A DNA stretch of 64,000 nucleotides from CAVPDE01 sp963707125. GTDB lineage: Bacteria; Desulfobacterota; DSM-4660; Desulfatiglandales; HGW-15. A program made the position numbers and the translations under genes. A model generated the notes under the pieces. It had not been told where the DNA came from. It saw only the letters and a program-made list of their open reading frames with translations, and did no database searches. Of this stretch, positions 62,370-64,000 are shown one piece after another. The stretch covers positions 1 to 64,000 of the forward strand of contig CAVPOU010000024.1 of assembly GCA_963707125.1 (NCBI GenBank), read 5' to 3'. Within the stretch, counting starts at the first letter, position 1, and each line of letters opens with the position of its first letter.

Positions 62370-63380
62370 TCACCCGAATATTCTAGACAGCTCGTCCTGG
62401 TGAAAAACCGGCAGATCCAGTTTTCGGGAAGCCTTGATCAATTTCATCCCATTCTTCTTCGGGACCATCCTGCCGATTCGGGTTGCCGGCACCCCTGCTT
62501 TCAATAGCTTCTTGATCGCCTTTTCCGATGCAGAGCGTGAGACGGCAACAAGAAGAGATCCCGAAGCAAACGCGCCCAGGGGATCGATGTGACAGTATTC
62601 ACAGAGCAAGCGTGTTTCTTCGGCCAAAGGAATTTTCTCGCTATCCACTTCTACGCCAAGACCGCTTGCCGTGGCCATCTCGAAGATCCCGGTCCCCAGC
62701 CCTCCCTCAGTCGGGTCGTGAAACGCGTGAACCCCTTGCATGCTTCTCAACAGGGTCGCTTCCTTCACAACACTTATACCAGGATCATGGAGGTAGTTCT
62801 GCGCTTTGCGGATGAACTTCTCGGGGAAGGAAGCTTCCAATTCCTCTTCCTTTTCAAGAGCAATGATCGCCGTGGCCTCTATGGCTGCGGACTTAGTCAT
62901 CACCAGGTCATCCCCATCCCGAGCGCCTGAAGTGGGCTTCAGGTGATCCTTGGTCACCTCTCCAAGCATGTGCCCGACCACCACCGGGATGTTGACACTG
63001 GTGGTTACTTCAGTGTGCCCGCCGCAGTAAGCGATGCCTAGCTCCTTGCAGCTCCTGGAGATCTGCGAGAAGATCCTTTTTATATCCCGGGCATTGCTTT
63101 GAGAAGGCATGAGAATCGTGGCAAGAAACCAGAGAGGACTTCCTCCCATAGAGGCAATGTCGTTTGCATTGATGTGGACCGCATAGTGGCCGATTTCGCC
63201 GGTCACATGAGTGATGGGATCTGTTTTGGCCACCAGGCAAACATCGCCCATATCGATGACCGCTGCGTCTTCTCCGATTCCTGCCCTGATGAGAACCCGG
63301 TTTCCTGCATTCGTGTATCGCGAAAGGAGCCTTCCAAGGATTTTCGGATCTATTTTCCCCAGGGGCAGCTTTGATTTCAT
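62370..63380 (-). CDS. AIR synthase-related protein (HypE/PurM superfamily, not SelD)
   Basis: This 336-residue protein has the ATP-binding AIR-synthase pattern: RAGIGEDAAVIDMGDVCLVA, KTDPITHVTGEIGHYAVHIN, ANDIASMGGSPLWFLATILM, YCGGHTEVTTSVNIPVVVGH and FHDPTEGGLGTGIFEMATAS. The last segment is HypE-like. It does not end in the Cys needed for HypE, nor does it carry the SelD catalytic Cys/Sec loop near the N-terminus. It is therefore an uncharacterised relative found in anaerobes. It is divergent from the C_GCAxxG_C_C selenoprotein gene. Confidence 0.85.
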   Translation of the reverse strand: MKSKLPLGKIDPKILGRLLSRYTNAGNRVLIRAGIGEDAAVIDMGDVCLVAKTDPITHVTGEIGHYAVHINANDIASMGGSPLWFLATILMPSQSNARDIKRIFSQISRSCKELGIAYCGGHTEVTTSVNIPVVVGHMLGEVTKDHLKPTSGARDGDDLVMTKSAAIEATAIIALEKEEELEASFPEKFIRKAQNYLHDPGISVVKEATLLRSMQGVHAFHDPTEGGLGTGIFEMATASGLGVEVDSEKIPLAEETRLLCEYCHIDPLGAFASGSLLVAVSRSASEKAIKKLLKAGVPATRIGRMVPKKNGMKLIKASRKLDLPVFHQDELSRIFG

Positions 63381-63524
63381 ACCCGTCTCCGTGATTGGAA
63401 TCCCAGAAGAACCTTATTCAGATCTTGGATCAAGTCAAGGTTTATGATCTAAGAGTTTGGAGGATTGCCATCAAAGAGCTATTGTGGCATACTGGCGCCC
63501 ACACTCGACAGAAGGGGAGGATAC

Positions 63525-63956
63525 ATGAATCCGATTGAAACAACCGTGACTCTTTTTGATCAAGGCTATGCCTGAACCCAGGCCATGCTTGCCGGTTTCG
63601 GTGAGCTCTACGGCTTGGATCGCTCGGCAGCCCTAAAACTGGCTCGTGCTTTTGGTTCGGGTATGGGCATGGGTCGCGAATGTGGAGCAGTGACCGGAGC
63701 TCTGATGATCCTGGGACTCAAGGTTCAGGAGGCTTCGAGCGAAAAGGAAACGCGATACAGGGTTTATGATCTGGTCAGGGAATTTGTCCGGCTCTTTGAG
63801 GAAAAGCGCGGAACCATCCTTTGTAAAGACCTCCTTGGAGTGGACACGGGCACCCCAGAGGGAAGAGACAAGGCGATAAAGGACAACCTCTTTCGCACCC
63901 TGTGCCCCGGGTTTGTCCGGGATGCCGCCCAAATCCTGGACGACATGAAACCCTAA
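63525..63956 (+). CDS. C_GCAxxG_C_C family selenoprotein (in-frame UGA = Sec17)
   Basis: ATG 63525 follows a strong AGGGGAGG. The frame reads MNPIETTVTLFDQGYA, then TGA (63573-63575), then TQAMLAGFGELYGLDRSAAL ... MGRECGAVTGALMILGLKV ... ILCKDLLGVDTGTPEG ... TLCPGFVRDAAQILDDMKP, 143 residues. The family has Cys at the UGA position (GYxCAQAV), then C-G-A-x-x-G, and two more cysteines, all present. NCBI naming for the family includes selenocysteine forms. A start at ATG 63585 would drop the key residue and the strong ribosome-binding site. The redox role (possibly Fe-S or thiol) is unproven. Confidence 0.88.
63588..63605 (+). promoter_or_regulatory. SECIS-like hairpin after the UGA of the C_GCAxxG_C_C gene
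   Basis: CTTGCCG, loop GTTT, CGGTGAG: seven pairs including two G-T pairs, with G as the first loop base. The loop begins 19-20 bases after the UGA, within the bacterial SECIS range. It is inside the coding sequence, as in bacteria generally. Confidence 0.65.
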
Positions 63957-64000
63957 AGCCGGACTCCCTTGGGAAGAGGTGCGTCAGGAAGCTTACTCAC

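Noticed and set aside
62370..63380. Calling the AIR-synthase-like gene selD because of the adjacent selenoprotein
   Set aside because: The SelD N-terminal catalytic Cys/Sec-Gly-x-Lys loop is absent and the C-terminal part is HypE-like.
1..64000. CRISPR arrays, tRNA/rRNA genes, integrase or phage genes
   Set aside because: No regularly spaced direct repeats, no tRNA cloverleaf or rRNA sequence and no phage structural genes were seen by eye; a tRNAscan and CRISPR finder run would settle it.

Overview
The window reads like the chromosome of an anaerobic bacterium of the former Deltaproteobacteria (Desulfobacterota). This is an inference from gene content, because there is no rRNA in the window. 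The pointers are a molybdopterin/Fe-S/flavin module feeding Mrp/NuoL-type antiporter subunits, a ferredoxin-type 2-oxoacid oxidoreductase with a GltD-like flavoprotein, Fe-S L-serine dehydratase, a tripartite tricarboxylate transporter, two genes that appear to need selenocysteine, and lineage-typical dispersed palindromic repeats. Coding density is normal and genes lie on both strands in short operons.

Layout. 1-6.1 kb (minus): an operon for a membrane-linked electron-transfer complex (molybdopterin protein, AsrA-like Fe-S protein, AsrB-like flavoprotein, two antiporter subunits, the last cut by the window edge). 6.5-20.5 kb: sensor histidine kinase, a REP-associated transposase remnant, two-gene serine dehydratase, a DsbA-like protein, a B12-radical SAM protein, EttA, an SDR39U1-type epimerase, a TIGR02757 protein, citrate synthase and a DUF6125-like protein. 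20.8-32 kb (minus): acyl-CoA ligase, TctABC transporter, 2-oxoacid:ferredoxin oxidoreductase with its flavoprotein partner, and a DUF401 permease. 33.2-41.9 kb (plus): an island of overlapping genes, with two consecutive Panacea-domain/partner pairs (probable toxin-antitoxin) followed by a type I restriction-modification operon (hsdR, single-TRD hsdS, truncated DUF1016, hsdM, radC) in which hsdS and hsdM are broken. 42-64 kb: housekeeping and envelope genes (serine protease, DinG-like helicase, NUDIX, ATP-grasp, M16 peptidase, ArfB, NFACT-R, MreB, OpgG/OpgH, radical SAM, SPOR protein, AIR-synthase-like protein).

The strongest unusual signals are these. (1) Two genes each continue through an in-frame UGA in the exact place where selenocysteine is known or expected, and each has a SECIS-like hairpin just downstream: a GrdB-like protein at 51000-51890 and a C_GCAxxG_C_C protein at 63525-63956. 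(2) The tandem Panacea pairs are fused to a decaying type I R-M operon. (3) The molybdopterin protein of the membrane complex lacks the Cys/Sec metal ligand. (4) A 230-240 bp inverted-repeat element is present in three full copies and one partial copy, and the outer arms differ between copies but still match within a copy.

Several genes carry single-base indels or a stop (dsbA-like, ettA, hsdS, SPOR, hsdM). Their spread over unrelated housekeeping genes makes assembly or sequencing error a serious alternative to real decay. I saw no tRNA, rRNA, CRISPR array, integrase or phage module.
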